DNA from: Flavobacteriales bacterium
GTDB taxonomy: Bacteria > Bacteroidota > Bacteroidia > Flavobacteriales_D > Crocinitomicaceae
NCBI GenBank assembly: GCA_018883325.1
Contig: VEQH01000003.1
Coordinates: 1-64,000 of the forward strand
Length of the DNA: 64,000 bases
Direction: 5' to 3'
In this document: one piece after another, positions 51,944 to 61,726 of the stretch
Layout of the letters: the number at the start of each line of letters is the position of its first letter
Position numbering within the stretch: position 1 is the first letter of the stretch
Made by a program: the position numbers and the translations under genes
The notes under the pieces: generated by a model
What the model was told of the DNA's origin: nothing
Databases searched by the model: none
Seen by the model: the letters and a program-made list of their open reading frames with translations, nothing else

Positions 51944-53836
51944 TTATGAAATACGCTCGATATTTCGTTCGATGAAACTATTTAAAGCTTCTCCTTTCAA
52001 CATTCCTTGTGCCAACAATGCTAAATCTGTCAATTGTTTGGCAATCACAGCACGTTCTTCTTCTGGCTTAGAAAGTAAACTTGCAACTTTCGGGTGATTT
52101 CCGTTTACTGCCATTGTGTACATTTCAGGGAAAGCTCCATAAAATCCGCCACCGCCACCTAATTTTTGTTGTTCCATCATTCGACGAATAAACTCTGGCT
52201 GGGTGATAATAATAGGCGCATCCGTTTCAGGCATACTTTCAAACTGAATTGTGAATTTGTCGTTATTTACACTATTCGTAAATACAGGCTTCAAAGATTC
52301 TTCATCTTCTTTCGACAATTTTGATGGAATTTCATCCGTTTTTTTAATCAACTTATCTAAAGTATCAGCATCAACGCGGGCAAAACTAATGTTCTCCATC
52401 GTTTGTTCCAATTTCGCAATCCAGTGTGGAGCAAGCGGTCCATCGATATGTAGCACATCGTAGCCTCTTTCTTTTGCTTTTTTCACGAAAGAGAATTGTT
52501 CTTCTGGATTGTTCGTATACAAACAAACAACTTTATTGTCTTTATCCGTTTGAAGTGTACTAATTTTTTCTTTGTATTCTTCTAAAGTGAAATATTCATT
52601 ATCTGTATTTTTCAAAAGTGAGAATGCTTTTGCCTTGTCAGCAAATTTATCTTCAGACAACATTCCATATTGAACAAAAATCTGTAAATCGTTCCATTTT
52701 TCTTCAAAATCTTTGCGGTCTTTTTTGAACATTTCCGCCAATTTATCTGCTACTTTTTTAGTGATGTGAGCTGCGATTTTTTTCACATTTCCATCACTTT
52801 GTAAGTATGAACGAGAAACATTAAGTGGAATGTCTGGTGAATCAATTACACCGTGCAACAAAGTCAAAAACTCAGGTACAATTTCAGCTACACTATCCGT
52901 AATGAAAACTTGATTGGAGTATAAATTGATTTTATTGCGTTGAACCTCAACATTTTCTTTAATACGTGGAAAATACAAAATCCCAGTTAAATTGAAAGGA
53001 TAATCGACATTTAAGTGAATGTGGAACAATGGATCATCAAAAGTCATTGGATACAATTCACGGTAGAAGTTTTTGTAATCTTCGTCCGTCAAGTCGATTG
53101 GCGCTTTTGTCCAAGCTGGAGAAACATTATTGATTTGATTTGGAACTTCGATTGCTACACGTTTAATTTTATCGTTTTCGTCTTTCTCTCCTTCAGGAGA
53201 ATCAATGTATTCTGTTTTGTTTCCAAAAAACACTGGAATCGGTAAGAATTTACAGTATTTGTTTAAGATTCCTGAAATACGTTCTTTCTCTAAAAATTCT
53301 TTTGATTCTTCAGAGATAAATAGTACGATGTCTGTACCACGTGTTGATTTTTCAATTTCAGTTATTGTGTAATCTGGTGAACCATTACTTTCCCATTGCA
53401 CAGCTTGCGAACCGTCATGACGTGAAAGCGTACGGATTTGAACTTTTTCTGCCACCATAAATCCAGAATAGAAACCTAATCCAAAATGACCAATAATTTG
53501 TTCTGCACCTTCTTTTCCTTTGTATTGTTGAACAAATTCTTCAGCACCAGAAAACGCAATTTGATTAATGTATTTATCAATTTCGTCGGCTGTCATACCG
53601 ATACCATTATCGCGAATTGTTAACGTTTTTTCAACTGGATCTAAAATTACTTCAACTTTTAAATCACCAACTTCACCTTTGTATTCGCCATTTGCTGCAA
53701 GTACTTTTAATTTTTGAGATGCATCGACAGCATTTGACACCAACTCACGCAAGAAAATTTCGTGGTCGGAATATAAAAACTTCTTAATAATTGGAAAGAT
53801 ATTTTCCGTTTGCACATTTATTTGACCTGTTCTCAT
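51944..53836 (-). CDS. htpG: Molecular chaperone HtpG (Hsp90)
   Basis: The 630-residue protein matches the bacterial Hsp90 length and order. The ATP-binding domain contains FLRELVSNAVDASQKL, TIRDNGIGMTADEID and GHFGLGFYSGFMVAEKVQI; the middle domain contains FYRELYPMTFDDPLFHIH, LYSNQVFITDSVAEIVPEFL, and GVIDSPDIPLNVSRSYLQ; the C-terminal dimerisation domain ends with SFIERNIERIS. It is an ATP-dependent cytoplasmic chaperone, often stress-induced. I see no clear CIRCE-type element upstream. Confidence 0.97.
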   Translation of the reverse strand: MRTGQINVQTENIFPIIKKFLYSDHEIFLRELVSNAVDASQKLKVLAANGEYKGEVGDLKVEVILDPVEKTLTIRDNGIGMTADEIDKYINQIAFSGAEEFVQQYKGKEGAEQIIGHFGLGFYSGFMVAEKVQIRTLSRHDGSQAVQWESNGSPDYTITEIEKSTRGTDIVLFISEESKEFLEKERISGILNKYCKFLPIPVFFGNKTEYIDSPEGEKDENDKIKRVAIEVPNQINNVSPAWTKAPIDLTDEDYKNFYRELYPMTFDDPLFHIHLNVDYPFNLTGILYFPRIKENVEVQRNKINLYSNQVFITDSVAEIVPEFLTLLHGVIDSPDIPLNVSRSYLQSDGNVKKIAAHITKKVADKLAEMFKKDRKDFEEKWNDLQIFVQYGMLSEDKFADKAKAFSLLKNTDNEYFTLEEYKEKISTLQTDKDNKVVCLYTNNPEEQFSFVKKAKERGYDVLHIDGPLAPHWIAKLEQTMENISFARVDADTLDKLIKKTDEIPSKLSKEDEESLKPVFTNSVNNDKFTIQFESMPETDAPIIITQPEFIRRMMEQQKLGGGGGFYGAFPEMYTMAVNGNHPKVASLLSKPEEERAVIAKQLTDLALLAQGMLKGEALNSFIERNIERIS

Positions 53837-54070
53837 ATTGAATTATTTATTTTGGGTTGCAATTGACAATCAATGTGCCATTCAAAATTAACTGACAGAA
53901 TGTCGGAAAAAAAGGACGAAATTTCAGTGAATTGAAAGAATTAACTCATCAACTTATTGCAAGCATTTTTCAAAGTGCAAACTTTTATCTTCAAAAACTT
54001 AACGGCAATTCCAAAGCAATAATAACCTTTTCACGTTAATGTAACTTTGTGTTATTTAAAACTTAATCTA

Positions 54071-54111
54071 TTACTTGCAGAATCTATAAAAACAATAGAT
54101 TCCGCAAGTAA
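54071..54111 (-). terminator. Long hairpin 3' of ettA
   Basis: ttacttgcagaatctat (54071-54087) and atagattccgcaagtaa (54095-54111) form a 17-bp stem with one A/C difference, which is a G-U pair in the minus-strand RNA, around a 7-base loop. There is no T-run, so it may be a stabilising 3' structure or a Rho-dependent end. It is 23 bases from the ettA stop. Confidence 0.55.
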
Positions 54112-54134
54112 TAATTTCTAGTAAAAATCAAATC

Positions 54135-55817
54135 TTAAACGATTTTTCTGTATCGAATTCGTTTTGGAGCACTGTCACCTAAACGTTTTTTACGGTTATC
54201 TTCATACTCTGAGTAAGAACCTTCAAACCAATATACTTCTGAGTCGCCTTCGAATGCCAGGATATGTGTACAAATTCTATCTAAAAACCAACGGTCGTGA
54301 GAAATAACCACCGCACAGCCTGCAAAATTCTCGATTCCTTCTTCCAATGCTCTCAAAGTATTTACGTCGATGTCGTTCGTTGGCTCATCTAATAACAATA
54401 CGTTTGCTTCCGTTTTCAAAGTCATAGCTAGATGCAAACGATTGCGCTCACCACCAGATAAAATACCAACTTTCTTATTTTGGTCGGAACCATTGAAATT
54501 AAACTTCGATAAATATGCTCTTGAATTTATTTTTTGATTGCCAACCTCAACAAACTCTAAACCATTTGAAACAACATCGAAAACAGTTTTATCTGGATGA
54601 ATATCTTTGTGCGTTTGATCGACGTAACCAATTTTCACAGTTTCACCAACTAAAAATTCGCCTGCGTCAGGTTGCAATTCATTCATAATCATTTTAAAAA
54701 TCGTGGTCTTCCCTGCCCCATTTGGTCCAATAATACCAACGATTCCTGCTGGTGGTAATTTGAAATTCAAATCACCGTACAATAATTTATCTCCAAATCC
54801 TTTCGCAACGTGCACCGCTTCAATTACATTCATACCTAAACGCGGACCGTTTGGAATTGGAATTTCCAATCTTGCTTCCTTGTCTTTCGTGTCTTCAGAC
54901 AACATTTTATCGTAGTTCTGCAAACGAGCCTTGCTTTTCGCTTGGCGAGCTTTCGGATTCATACGTACCCATTCCAACTCGCGCGCCAACATTTTTTGAC
55001 GTTTTGATTCCGATTTCTCTTCCTCTTTCAAACGATTTCCTTTTTGCTCCAACCAAGATGAATAATTTCCTTTCCATGGAATACCTTCTCCTCTATCCAA
55101 TTCTAAAATCCAACCTGCGACATTATCCAAGAAATAACGGTCGTGGGTTACTGCAATTACAGTTCCTTGGTATTGTTGTAAATGTTGCTCTAACCAGTCA
55201 ATTGATTCTGCATCTAAGTGGTTGGTAGGCTCATCCAATAACAAAATATCAGGGTTTTGCAACAACAATCGGCACAATGCTACGCGGCGTTTTTCACCTC
55301 CAGAAAGTGTTTCTATTTTTTGATCGTCTGGCGGACAACGCAATGCATCCATTGCGCGCTCTAATTTTGTGTCTAATTCCCAAGCATCCAAAGCGTCAAT
55401 TCGGTCTTGAACTTCTCCCTGACGCGCAATCAATTTATCCATTTTATCAGGATCATTCAAAATCTCTTCATCCATGAAAGACGCATTGATTTCTTCGTAT
55501 TCACGCAAAACATCCACTGTTTCTTGTGCACCTTCCATCACCACTTCTTTCACTGTTTTATTAGGATCTAATTCTGGTTCCTGAGGTAAATATCCAACAG
55601 AATATCCTGGAGAAAATACCACATCACCTTGATAAGCTTGATCTAACCCTGCAATGATTTTCATTACCGTTGACTTTCCCGAACCATTCAAACCGATGAT
55701 TCCGATTTTCGCACCGTAGAAAAAAGAGAGGTAAATGTTTTTAATAATTTGTTTTCCTTGTGGCGTTGTTTTGGAAACTCCAACCATGGAAAATATGATT
55801 TTTTTATCGTCTGCCAT
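54135..55817 (-). CDS. ettA: Energy-dependent translational throttle protein EttA (ABC-F)
   Basis: The 560-residue ABC-F ATPase has two cassettes: Walker A GLNGSGKST near 44, signature LSGGEKRRVALCRLLLQNPDILLLDEPTNHLD; second cassette GPNGAGKTT and LSGGERNRLHLAMTLKTEANVLLLDEPTNDID. The EttA arm is present (KQRRMLARELEWVRMNPKARQAKSKARL-like segment). Length is close to 555, typical of EttA. It binds the ribosomal E site and restrains initiation when energy is low. A perfect TAAATTTG promoter element lies about 20 bases upstream of the start. Confidence 0.93.
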   Translation of the reverse strand: MADDKKIIFSMVGVSKTTPQGKQIIKNIYLSFFYGAKIGIIGLNGSGKSTVMKIIAGLDQAYQGDVVFSPGYSVGYLPQEPELDPNKTVKEVVMEGAQETVDVLREYEEINASFMDEEILNDPDKMDKLIARQGEVQDRIDALDAWELDTKLERAMDALRCPPDDQKIETLSGGEKRRVALCRLLLQNPDILLLDEPTNHLDAESIDWLEQHLQQYQGTVIAVTHDRYFLDNVAGWILELDRGEGIPWKGNYSSWLEQKGNRLKEEEKSESKRQKMLARELEWVRMNPKARQAKSKARLQNYDKMLSEDTKDKEARLEIPIPNGPRLGMNVIEAVHVAKGFGDKLLYGDLNFKLPPAGIVGIIGPNGAGKTTIFKMIMNELQPDAGEFLVGETVKIGYVDQTHKDIHPDKTVFDVVSNGLEFVEVGNQKINSRAYLSKFNFNGSDQNKKVGILSGGERNRLHLAMTLKTEANVLLLDEPTNDIDVNTLRALEEGIENFAGCAVVISHDRWFLDRICTHILAFEGDSEVYWFEGSYSEYEDNRKKRLGDSAPKRIRYRKIV

Positions 55818-55837
55818 TTGTTAAATTTTAATGATCA

Positions 55838-55845
55838 CAAATTTA
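55838..55845 (-). promoter_or_regulatory. Candidate -7 element of ettA
   Basis: On the minus strand TAAATTTG matches TAnnTTTG exactly, with TTGG 18 bases upstream. It is 20 bases from the ATG at 55817. Confidence 0.45.
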
Positions 55846-55924
55846 CCAAGAACTTAATGATAGCCAACTAAATTTCTAATTATAATCGCCTACAATCAAG
55901 CTATTTTTCAACAATTATTTTGCT

Positions 55925-58909
55925 TCAAGAAGCCTCTTTGTGCGTGTTTGAATTTTCAATTTTTTCCACATCACCAAAACGCACATCATCCATCAAGCGT
56001 AGCTTTTCCGTCTGACCAACTTCCAAACTGAAATAGCCAAATTCTTCCGAGACTACTCCAACTAAGCGATAAATTCCTTTTCCATAGAAAGGAAATTTAC
56101 GCACACTTTCTGGAAAATGAACCGTATCAATAGTGTCACCATTTTTATCGATAAAAGTTCCAAAATTCATTACGTCACCTTTTGATGTTCGAGACTGTTT
56201 GATAGCGACCAAATAACCATACATCTCGATTTTTGTTCCTAAGTAATTTGCAAGCTCACAAGCAAAAATGTGTATTGGCAAACTCTCATCCAATAAATCA
56301 AAAGGATTACAAAGCGAAAAACCAAGTAACTCAACCTGTTCAAACGTTGATTCAGCAGCATTTTCCTCCAACTTCGGAATTTCGTGTTTCACAAATGGAG
56401 TTTCAAACAATTCAACTGTTTTAGACTTAATAAGTTGATGCTGATGGTGAAAATGTGCTTTCCATAAAAGCGTTTTGCGATCTTCATCCAAATCCCGTAA
56501 AGCACCAATTCGAATCAATAAAGCTAACTGTTCCAAAGGAATATGGCAGCGACGCACTAAATCTTCAAAACTTTTGAATTGTCCATTTTTTTTTCGCTCG
56601 TCAATAATGGGAACAATCAACTGAGCTTCGATTCCAGCGACTAAAATAAAACCTAAAATGAGTCTTTTACCAATCAAAACACATTCAAAAGCTCCTTCAT
56701 TTAAAGATGGTGCTTCAATAATTGCTCCCCAACGTCGCGCTTCGTGGACATAAATCTCTGTTCGGTAATAACCTCCAAAATTATTTATCGTCGCCGTCAT
56801 GTATTCCAATGGATAATGCGCTTTTAGATATAAACTCTGGTAACTTTCTACAGCGTAGGAAGCCGAATGTCCTTTTGAAAATGCGTATCCTGCAAAACTT
56901 TCAATTTGCCGCCAAATATCACTTGTAAGATTAAAACTATGTCCTTTTTTAGCGCAATTATCAAAAAATGCCTCGCGAACACGTTGAAATTCTTCACGCG
57001 AACGAAACTTCCCTGACATACCTCTACGCAGTGAATCTGCTTCTGCCAAACTCAGCCCAGCGAAAAAATGCGCCACTTTTATCACATCTTCTTGATAAAC
57101 CATAACGCCATACGTTTCAGGCATAATTTCTAACAAAATCGGATGTGCTTGTTTTCGTCGCTCTGGATTCCGATGGCGCAAAATATACTCACGCATCATT
57201 CCCGACTGCGAAACACCTGGACGTATTATTGAGCTTGCAGCCACTAATTCTAAGTAAGTTTTTACCTTCAATTTAACCATCAACATGCGCATTGCTGGAG
57301 ATTCTACATAAAAACAACCGAGCGCTTTTGCTTCCATCAATAAATTACGGATTTTATCATCCTGTTTAAAGTGAGCTATATCGTGAATGTCATGTGGTGG
57401 ATTTTCGGGTTGATTGTAAGCAATAATATCTAGACATTCTCTAATTTTTCCCAAACCACGTTGACTGAGTACATCGAATTTATACAAGCCAACATCCTCG
57501 GCTTCCAACATTGAAAACTGCGTCGTTGGATAAGCTTTGGGGGGCAAAAATGTTGCTGAATACCACGTCATGGGTTTTTCGGAGATGACAATCCCACCTG
57601 AATGAACACTTAAATGCGAGGGCAAACCTTGAATATATCGACTGTACTTGACAACTAACTTCGACATTTCATCGAGTTTTTCCTCATCAAATCGACCTTT
57701 GCTCAAGAGATTTATTTCCGTTTTTGGCAAACCAAATACTTTTCCTAACTCGCGAATTGTAGCTCGAAACTGAAACGTGTTATAAGTGCAAAGCCAAGCT
57801 GCATGCGGATAACGATCAAACAAGTAACTAATCACATCGTCGCGATCACGCCATGAAAAATCTATATCAAAATCGGGTGGATTCTTTCGATACAGGTTAA
57901 TAAAACGTTCAAAATACAAATCCAATTCCAATGGATCAACATCTGTAATTCTCAGTAAATAAGCCACTAAACTATTGGCTCCACTTCCCCTTCCGACGTA
58001 GAAATAACCTTTAGAACGCGCGTACGAAGTGAAATCCCACGTAATTAAAAAGTAAGATAAATAATCCTTTTGAGCTATGATTTCGATTTCTTTATCGATT
58101 CGACTTTGAATGACGGGATTTATTTCTTTGTAGCGATAACTCAAACCTTCCATACACAACTCACGCAACAATTTTTCATCTTCTTGCTTCGTTCCTGTGA
58201 ATGTTATCGGATTCTGAGGCGTTGCATCTTCTCCAAACTGAAAATCAACGTGACAACTCTTAAATAACTGAGTCGTTCTTGCTACTAATTCTGGATATTC
58301 AGCATAATAAGCCAAGTATTCTTCGTAATTTATAAACTGCTCTTTTTCATCGGCTTGATCTTTTGATTCCAATTTTGAAAGTAAAATATTGAGATGAATT
58401 GCCCGCAACAAACGATGTGTATTGAAATCGCGCTTGGAACGAAAAGTCATTGGACTCAAGGCTATCAACTTACTTTTATCTAGTTTTTCGTACTTAAACG
58501 CTAAACTATTGACATCAGTAATTTTCACTTCGACAAACTCATTTTCCTTTAATTTCTTGGGTACAGCATCAATCGGATAAACAACATAGCAACTTCCAAA
58601 ATGCGGAAAAACAGCAGGAAACGGACGAGCATTGTGTAGATAATTTGAGAGAAAAACATTGAGCTCGTGAAATCCGCGATTGTTTCTTGCAATGATTGTA
58701 CATTTCAACTCCATACCGTTTCTCAGCTCAACACCAACAACTCCATGAATTCCTCGTCGTTTTGCTTCTCTCAAAAATGCCAAACCTGCACCTGTTGAAT
58801 TGATGTCTGCTAAAAAAACAAAAGGATATTTCGCTACAATTGCCCAATCAACAATCTCTTCTGGGGAAAGAATTCCATATTTTAAACTGAAACAAGAATG
58901 TGTTTTCAT
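55925..58909 (-). CDS. Short DnaE-type DNA polymerase III alpha subunit
   Basis: Starting at ATG 58909 (MKTHSCFSLKYG) it has 994 residues, shorter than the replicative DnaE (about 1150 or more) and like the DnaE2/ImuC branch. C-family catalytic signatures are present: VGRGSGANSLVAYLLRI and NPPDFDIDFSWRDRDDV (PDFDIDF), then GYAFSKGHSASYAVESYQS. An OB-like C-terminus has IEMYGYLVAIKQSRTSKGD. The N-terminal PHP domain looks degenerate: HSCFSL where active PHP domains have HxHS, and ADINSTGAG where the usual block is a TDH-type motif, so no proofreading metal site is expected. No ImuB/DinB gene is adjacent. A role in error-prone synthesis is inferred. Confidence 0.85.
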   Translation of the reverse strand: MKTHSCFSLKYGILSPEEIVDWAIVAKYPFVFLADINSTGAGLAFLREAKRRGIHGVVGVELRNGMELKCTIIARNNRGFHELNVFLSNYLHNARPFPAVFPHFGSCYVVYPIDAVPKKLKENEFVEVKITDVNSLAFKYEKLDKSKLIALSPMTFRSKRDFNTHRLLRAIHLNILLSKLESKDQADEKEQFINYEEYLAYYAEYPELVARTTQLFKSCHVDFQFGEDATPQNPITFTGTKQEDEKLLRELCMEGLSYRYKEINPVIQSRIDKEIEIIAQKDYLSYFLITWDFTSYARSKGYFYVGRGSGANSLVAYLLRITDVDPLELDLYFERFINLYRKNPPDFDIDFSWRDRDDVISYLFDRYPHAAWLCTYNTFQFRATIRELGKVFGLPKTEINLLSKGRFDEEKLDEMSKLVVKYSRYIQGLPSHLSVHSGGIVISEKPMTWYSATFLPPKAYPTTQFSMLEAEDVGLYKFDVLSQRGLGKIRECLDIIAYNQPENPPHDIHDIAHFKQDDKIRNLLMEAKALGCFYVESPAMRMLMVKLKVKTYLELVAASSIIRPGVSQSGMMREYILRHRNPERRKQAHPILLEIMPETYGVMVYQEDVIKVAHFFAGLSLAEADSLRRGMSGKFRSREEFQRVREAFFDNCAKKGHSFNLTSDIWRQIESFAGYAFSKGHSASYAVESYQSLYLKAHYPLEYMTATINNFGGYYRTEIYVHEARRWGAIIEAPSLNEGAFECVLIGKRLILGFILVAGIEAQLIVPIIDERKKNGQFKSFEDLVRRCHIPLEQLALLIRIGALRDLDEDRKTLLWKAHFHHQHQLIKSKTVELFETPFVKHEIPKLEENAAESTFEQVELLGFSLCNPFDLLDESLPIHIFACELANYLGTKIEMYGYLVAIKQSRTSKGDVMNFGTFIDKNGDTIDTVHFPESVRKFPFYGKGIYRLVGVVSEEFGYFSLEVGQTEKLRLMDDVRFGDVEKIENSNTHKEAS

Positions 58910-59036
58910 TGTATGATTGAAAAGTGATTTTGAACAAATAACTTGAAACAAAAATACAACAAAAAATCAATTTTGATTAATTATTAATCTTAATTTTTGA
59001 TTTATTTTTAATCAATAATAAAACTAAATTTAGGGG

Positions 59037-59071
59037 CAAAAAAAAGACCAATCATAAGATTAGTCTTTTTA
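59037..59071 (-). terminator. Terminator of lpd
   Basis: On the minus strand AAAAGACTAATC-TTAT-GATTGGTCTTTT forms a long stem with one G-U pair, followed by a T-run. It is about 35 bases after the lpd stop. Confidence 0.85.
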
Positions 59072-59105
59072 GAGAAAAGTGAAAAATCACTTTCAAATGA
59101 TAAAA

Positions 59106-60509
59106 TCAAACGTGTAAAGCTCTATTTTCCGTCGCTGCTAATGCTGCTTCTTTCACACCTTCAGAATAAGTTGGATGTGGGTGACAAATTCTCGCCATAT
59201 CCTCAGCTGAAGCGCGGTATTCCATTGCTGTAACTGCTTCCATGATTAAATCTGCTGCACGTGCGGCAATCATGTGAACACCTAAAACTTCGTCTGTCGT
59301 TTTATCTGCTAATATTTTAATAAATCCACCCGTGTCCATACTTGCGCGTGCTCTTCCTAATGCTTTGATAGGGAAATTTCCGACTTTGTATTCAACACCT
59401 GCGGCTTTTAATTCTTCTTCTGTTTTTCCAACTGCAGCAACCTCAGGCCAAGTGTAAACAACACCCGGAATCAAGTTGTAATTCAAATGTGGTTTTTGAC
59501 CAGCTAATAATTCTGCTACATAAACACCTTCTTCTTCCGCTTTGTGTGCTAACATTGCTCCGCGAACAACGTCACCAATTGCGTAAATATTTGGAACAGC
59601 AGTTTGCAAATGATCGTTCACTTCAACTTGTCCGCGATTGTTAGCTGTCAAACCTGCATTTTCAAGACCTAAACCATCTGTGTAAGCTTTTCTTCCAACA
59701 GCAACTAAACAGTAGTCTGCCTCAAAAGTTACTTCTTCACCTTTTTTGTTCAATGCCGTTAAAACAACTGATTTTCCTTTGTTTTCAACCTTTTGAACAC
59801 GGTGTTCCATTTGGAATTTAAAGCCTTCTTTTTTCAAGATTTTAGTGAATTCTTTTCCAATTGATGCATCCATCGTAGGAAGAATTGTTGGTGCAAACTC
59901 AACCACTTCGATTTCTGTACCCAAACGACCATAAACAGAACCAAGTTCTAAACCAATAACTCCTGCTCCGATAACAATCATTTTCTTTGGAATCTCTTGT
60001 AAATTCAAAGCTTCTGTAGAAGTAATGATACGTTTTTTATCTGGCTCCATTCCAGGGAAAAAATTTGGTTTTGATCCCGTTGCAATGATGATATTTTTTC
60101 CTGTAATGTTGTTTGTAGTTCCGTCTGCGGCAGTAACTTTTACTGTGTTTTTGTCAACAAAAGAACCAACTCCAGTGTGGACATCAATTTTATTTTTGTC
60201 CATCAAGAATTTTACTCCTGCACAAGTTTGACTTACTACATCATTTTTGCGCTGAATCATTTGCTTGATGTTCGCTTTCAATCCTTTAATTTCGATTCCA
60301 TGCTCGCCAAAATTGTGTGTTGCATTGTGAAAATGCTCCGAAGAATCTAATAAAGCTTTAGAAGGAATACAACCCACATTTAAGCAAGTTCCGCCTAAAG
60401 TGTTGTATTTCTCAATTATAGCTGTTTTCATTCCCAATTGGGCACAGCGAATAGCAGCCACATATCCTCCAGGGCCAGAACCAATGATAATTACGTCGTA
60501 TGAACTCAT
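59106..60509 (-). CDS. lpdA: Dihydrolipoyl dehydrogenase (E3)
   Basis: From ATG 60509 (MSSYDVIIIGSGPGG) the product has 467 residues; the track ORF adds 13 residues of leader. It has the FAD-binding GSGPGGYVAA, the redox-active disulfide Cys42-Cys47 in GGTCLNVGCIPSK, the NAD-binding GAGVIGLELGSVYGRLG, and the C-terminal HPHPTYSEGVKEAAL with the catalytic His-Glu. It reoxidises the lipoyl groups of the 2-oxoacid dehydrogenase complexes and the glycine cleavage system. The E1 and E2 genes are not in this window. A clean terminator follows. Confidence 0.95.
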   Translation of the reverse strand: MSSYDVIIIGSGPGGYVAAIRCAQLGMKTAIIEKYNTLGGTCLNVGCIPSKALLDSSEHFHNATHNFGEHGIEIKGLKANIKQMIQRKNDVVSQTCAGVKFLMDKNKIDVHTGVGSFVDKNTVKVTAADGTTNNITGKNIIIATGSKPNFFPGMEPDKKRIITSTEALNLQEIPKKMIVIGAGVIGLELGSVYGRLGTEIEVVEFAPTILPTMDASIGKEFTKILKKEGFKFQMEHRVQKVENKGKSVVLTALNKKGEEVTFEADYCLVAVGRKAYTDGLGLENAGLTANNRGQVEVNDHLQTAVPNIYAIGDVVRGAMLAHKAEEEGVYVAELLAGQKPHLNYNLIPGVVYTWPEVAAVGKTEEELKAAGVEYKVGNFPIKALGRARASMDTGGFIKILADKTTDEVLGVHMIAARAADLIMEAVTAMEYRASAEDMARICHPHPTYSEGVKEAALAATENRALHV

Positions 60510-60598
60510 TTGAATCGAATTTTGGGCAAAGTTAAAACATCTAAGCAAATGAACTTCGATTCCCGACGAAAAGTTGAAAGGGAGCTGTTATAATTTAT

Positions 60599-61552
60599 TT
60601 AAGGAACTGAAATTTCAATCGAAACAGGTAAATGATCGCTGTAGCCACCAAGGTATTTTGTTCCTGCATAGGTTCTAAAAGGCACGATTTGACCTTTATA
60701 CTCTTCCAATAAATAAGGAAACGAATGAATTTTTCCTGAATTTGGAACTGCTTTCATTTTGCCCGTCGTTTTCAAACCTTCGGAAACAAAAATGTGATCC
60801 ATAATTTCCCACTGACCTTTGTAGTTGTAAGTTCCACCAAATTTACCTGATTCCTTAACAATCATTGGGCTTAAACTTTTTGCAATCAATTGAGGCGCTT
60901 TGTCTTGTGGATAATCATTCAAGTCACCCATCAAAATGATTTTTGCATTTTTATCTGTTGTCAAAACAGAATCAATAAAAGATTTTGCACTTTCTGCTGC
61001 TTTAATGCGTTTCGCTTCACTTTCTTCCGCACCACTTCTTCGGCTTGGCCAATGATTTACCAAAACAAAAACGGATTCTTTTTTCACTTTATATTTCGCC
61101 CAAACGATATCTCTTGTGCTTGCAGATGTATCTCCCGGCAACACAAAACGAATAAATCCTGATTGTTGTAATTTTAGTTTGCAACTATCATAAATCATTG
61201 CTACATCTATTCCACGAGCGTCTTTGCTGTCGTAATGAACAAGTCCATAATTTTTAAATGCTTTTTGATTTTTTATAATGTCGCGAACCACATTTGCGTT
61301 TTCAATTTCAACAAATCCAGCGATGATTGGGTTTCCAACTTCTGTCAAAACTTGACGTATGTGACTTAATTTTTCTTCGTATCGTTTCGATATCCATTGT
61401 GCTTTTGCAGTTGGTAGAAACTCAGCGTCGTCATTAACCCCATCAATTGTGTCGAATAAATTTTCAACATTGTAAAAGGCTACAGTTCTTGTTTTTTGAG
61501 CAAAATTTGTCGTAACAAAAACCATCAAAACGGAAAATAGTAAGAAACGCAT
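60599..61552 (-). CDS. Secreted endonuclease/exonuclease/phosphatase family protein
   Basis: From ATG 61552 (MRFLLFSVLMVFVTTNFAQ) it has 317 residues including a signal peptide. The EEP-fold residues are visible: FYNVENLFDT, GFVEIENANVV (metal Glu), VNHWPSRRSGAEE, MGDLNDYPQDKAP, IMDHIFVSE, and YSDHLPVSIEI near the C-terminus (Asp-His pair). These hydrolyse phosphodiesters in nucleic acids or phosphoinositides/sphingomyelins; the specific substrate is not readable. It is a single gene in the minus orientation, 89 bases upstream of lpd, with its own region. Confidence 0.85.
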   Translation of the reverse strand: MRFLLFSVLMVFVTTNFAQKTRTVAFYNVENLFDTIDGVNDDAEFLPTAKAQWISKRYEEKLSHIRQVLTEVGNPIIAGFVEIENANVVRDIIKNQKAFKNYGLVHYDSKDARGIDVAMIYDSCKLKLQQSGFIRFVLPGDTSASTRDIVWAKYKVKKESVFVLVNHWPSRRSGAEESEAKRIKAAESAKSFIDSVLTTDKNAKIILMGDLNDYPQDKAPQLIAKSLSPMIVKESGKFGGTYNYKGQWEIMDHIFVSEGLKTTGKMKAVPNSGKIHSFPYLLEEYKGQIVPFRTYAGTKYLGGYSDHLPVSIEISVP

Positions 61553-61698
61553 AAATAAAAATTTGTGCAAATGTACTAAACTAAGTGAATGACTTGATAA
61601 GGAACTTTACAACGTAAATTGATAGGATTCGGATATTAACCAAGGATTTTTATTCTAACAATACAGTAATAAAAATAAAATCACATTTCCATAAAAGG

Positions 61699-61706
61699 TA
61701 TCTTTG
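61699..61706 (+). promoter_or_regulatory. Candidate -7 element of the ABC-F gene
   Basis: TATCTTTG fits TAnnTTTG exactly, 20 bases before the ATG at 61727. No clear TTTG is seen at the -33 position. Confidence 0.4.
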
Positions 61707-61726
61707 CGGCTTCAAATAAAAAAAAT

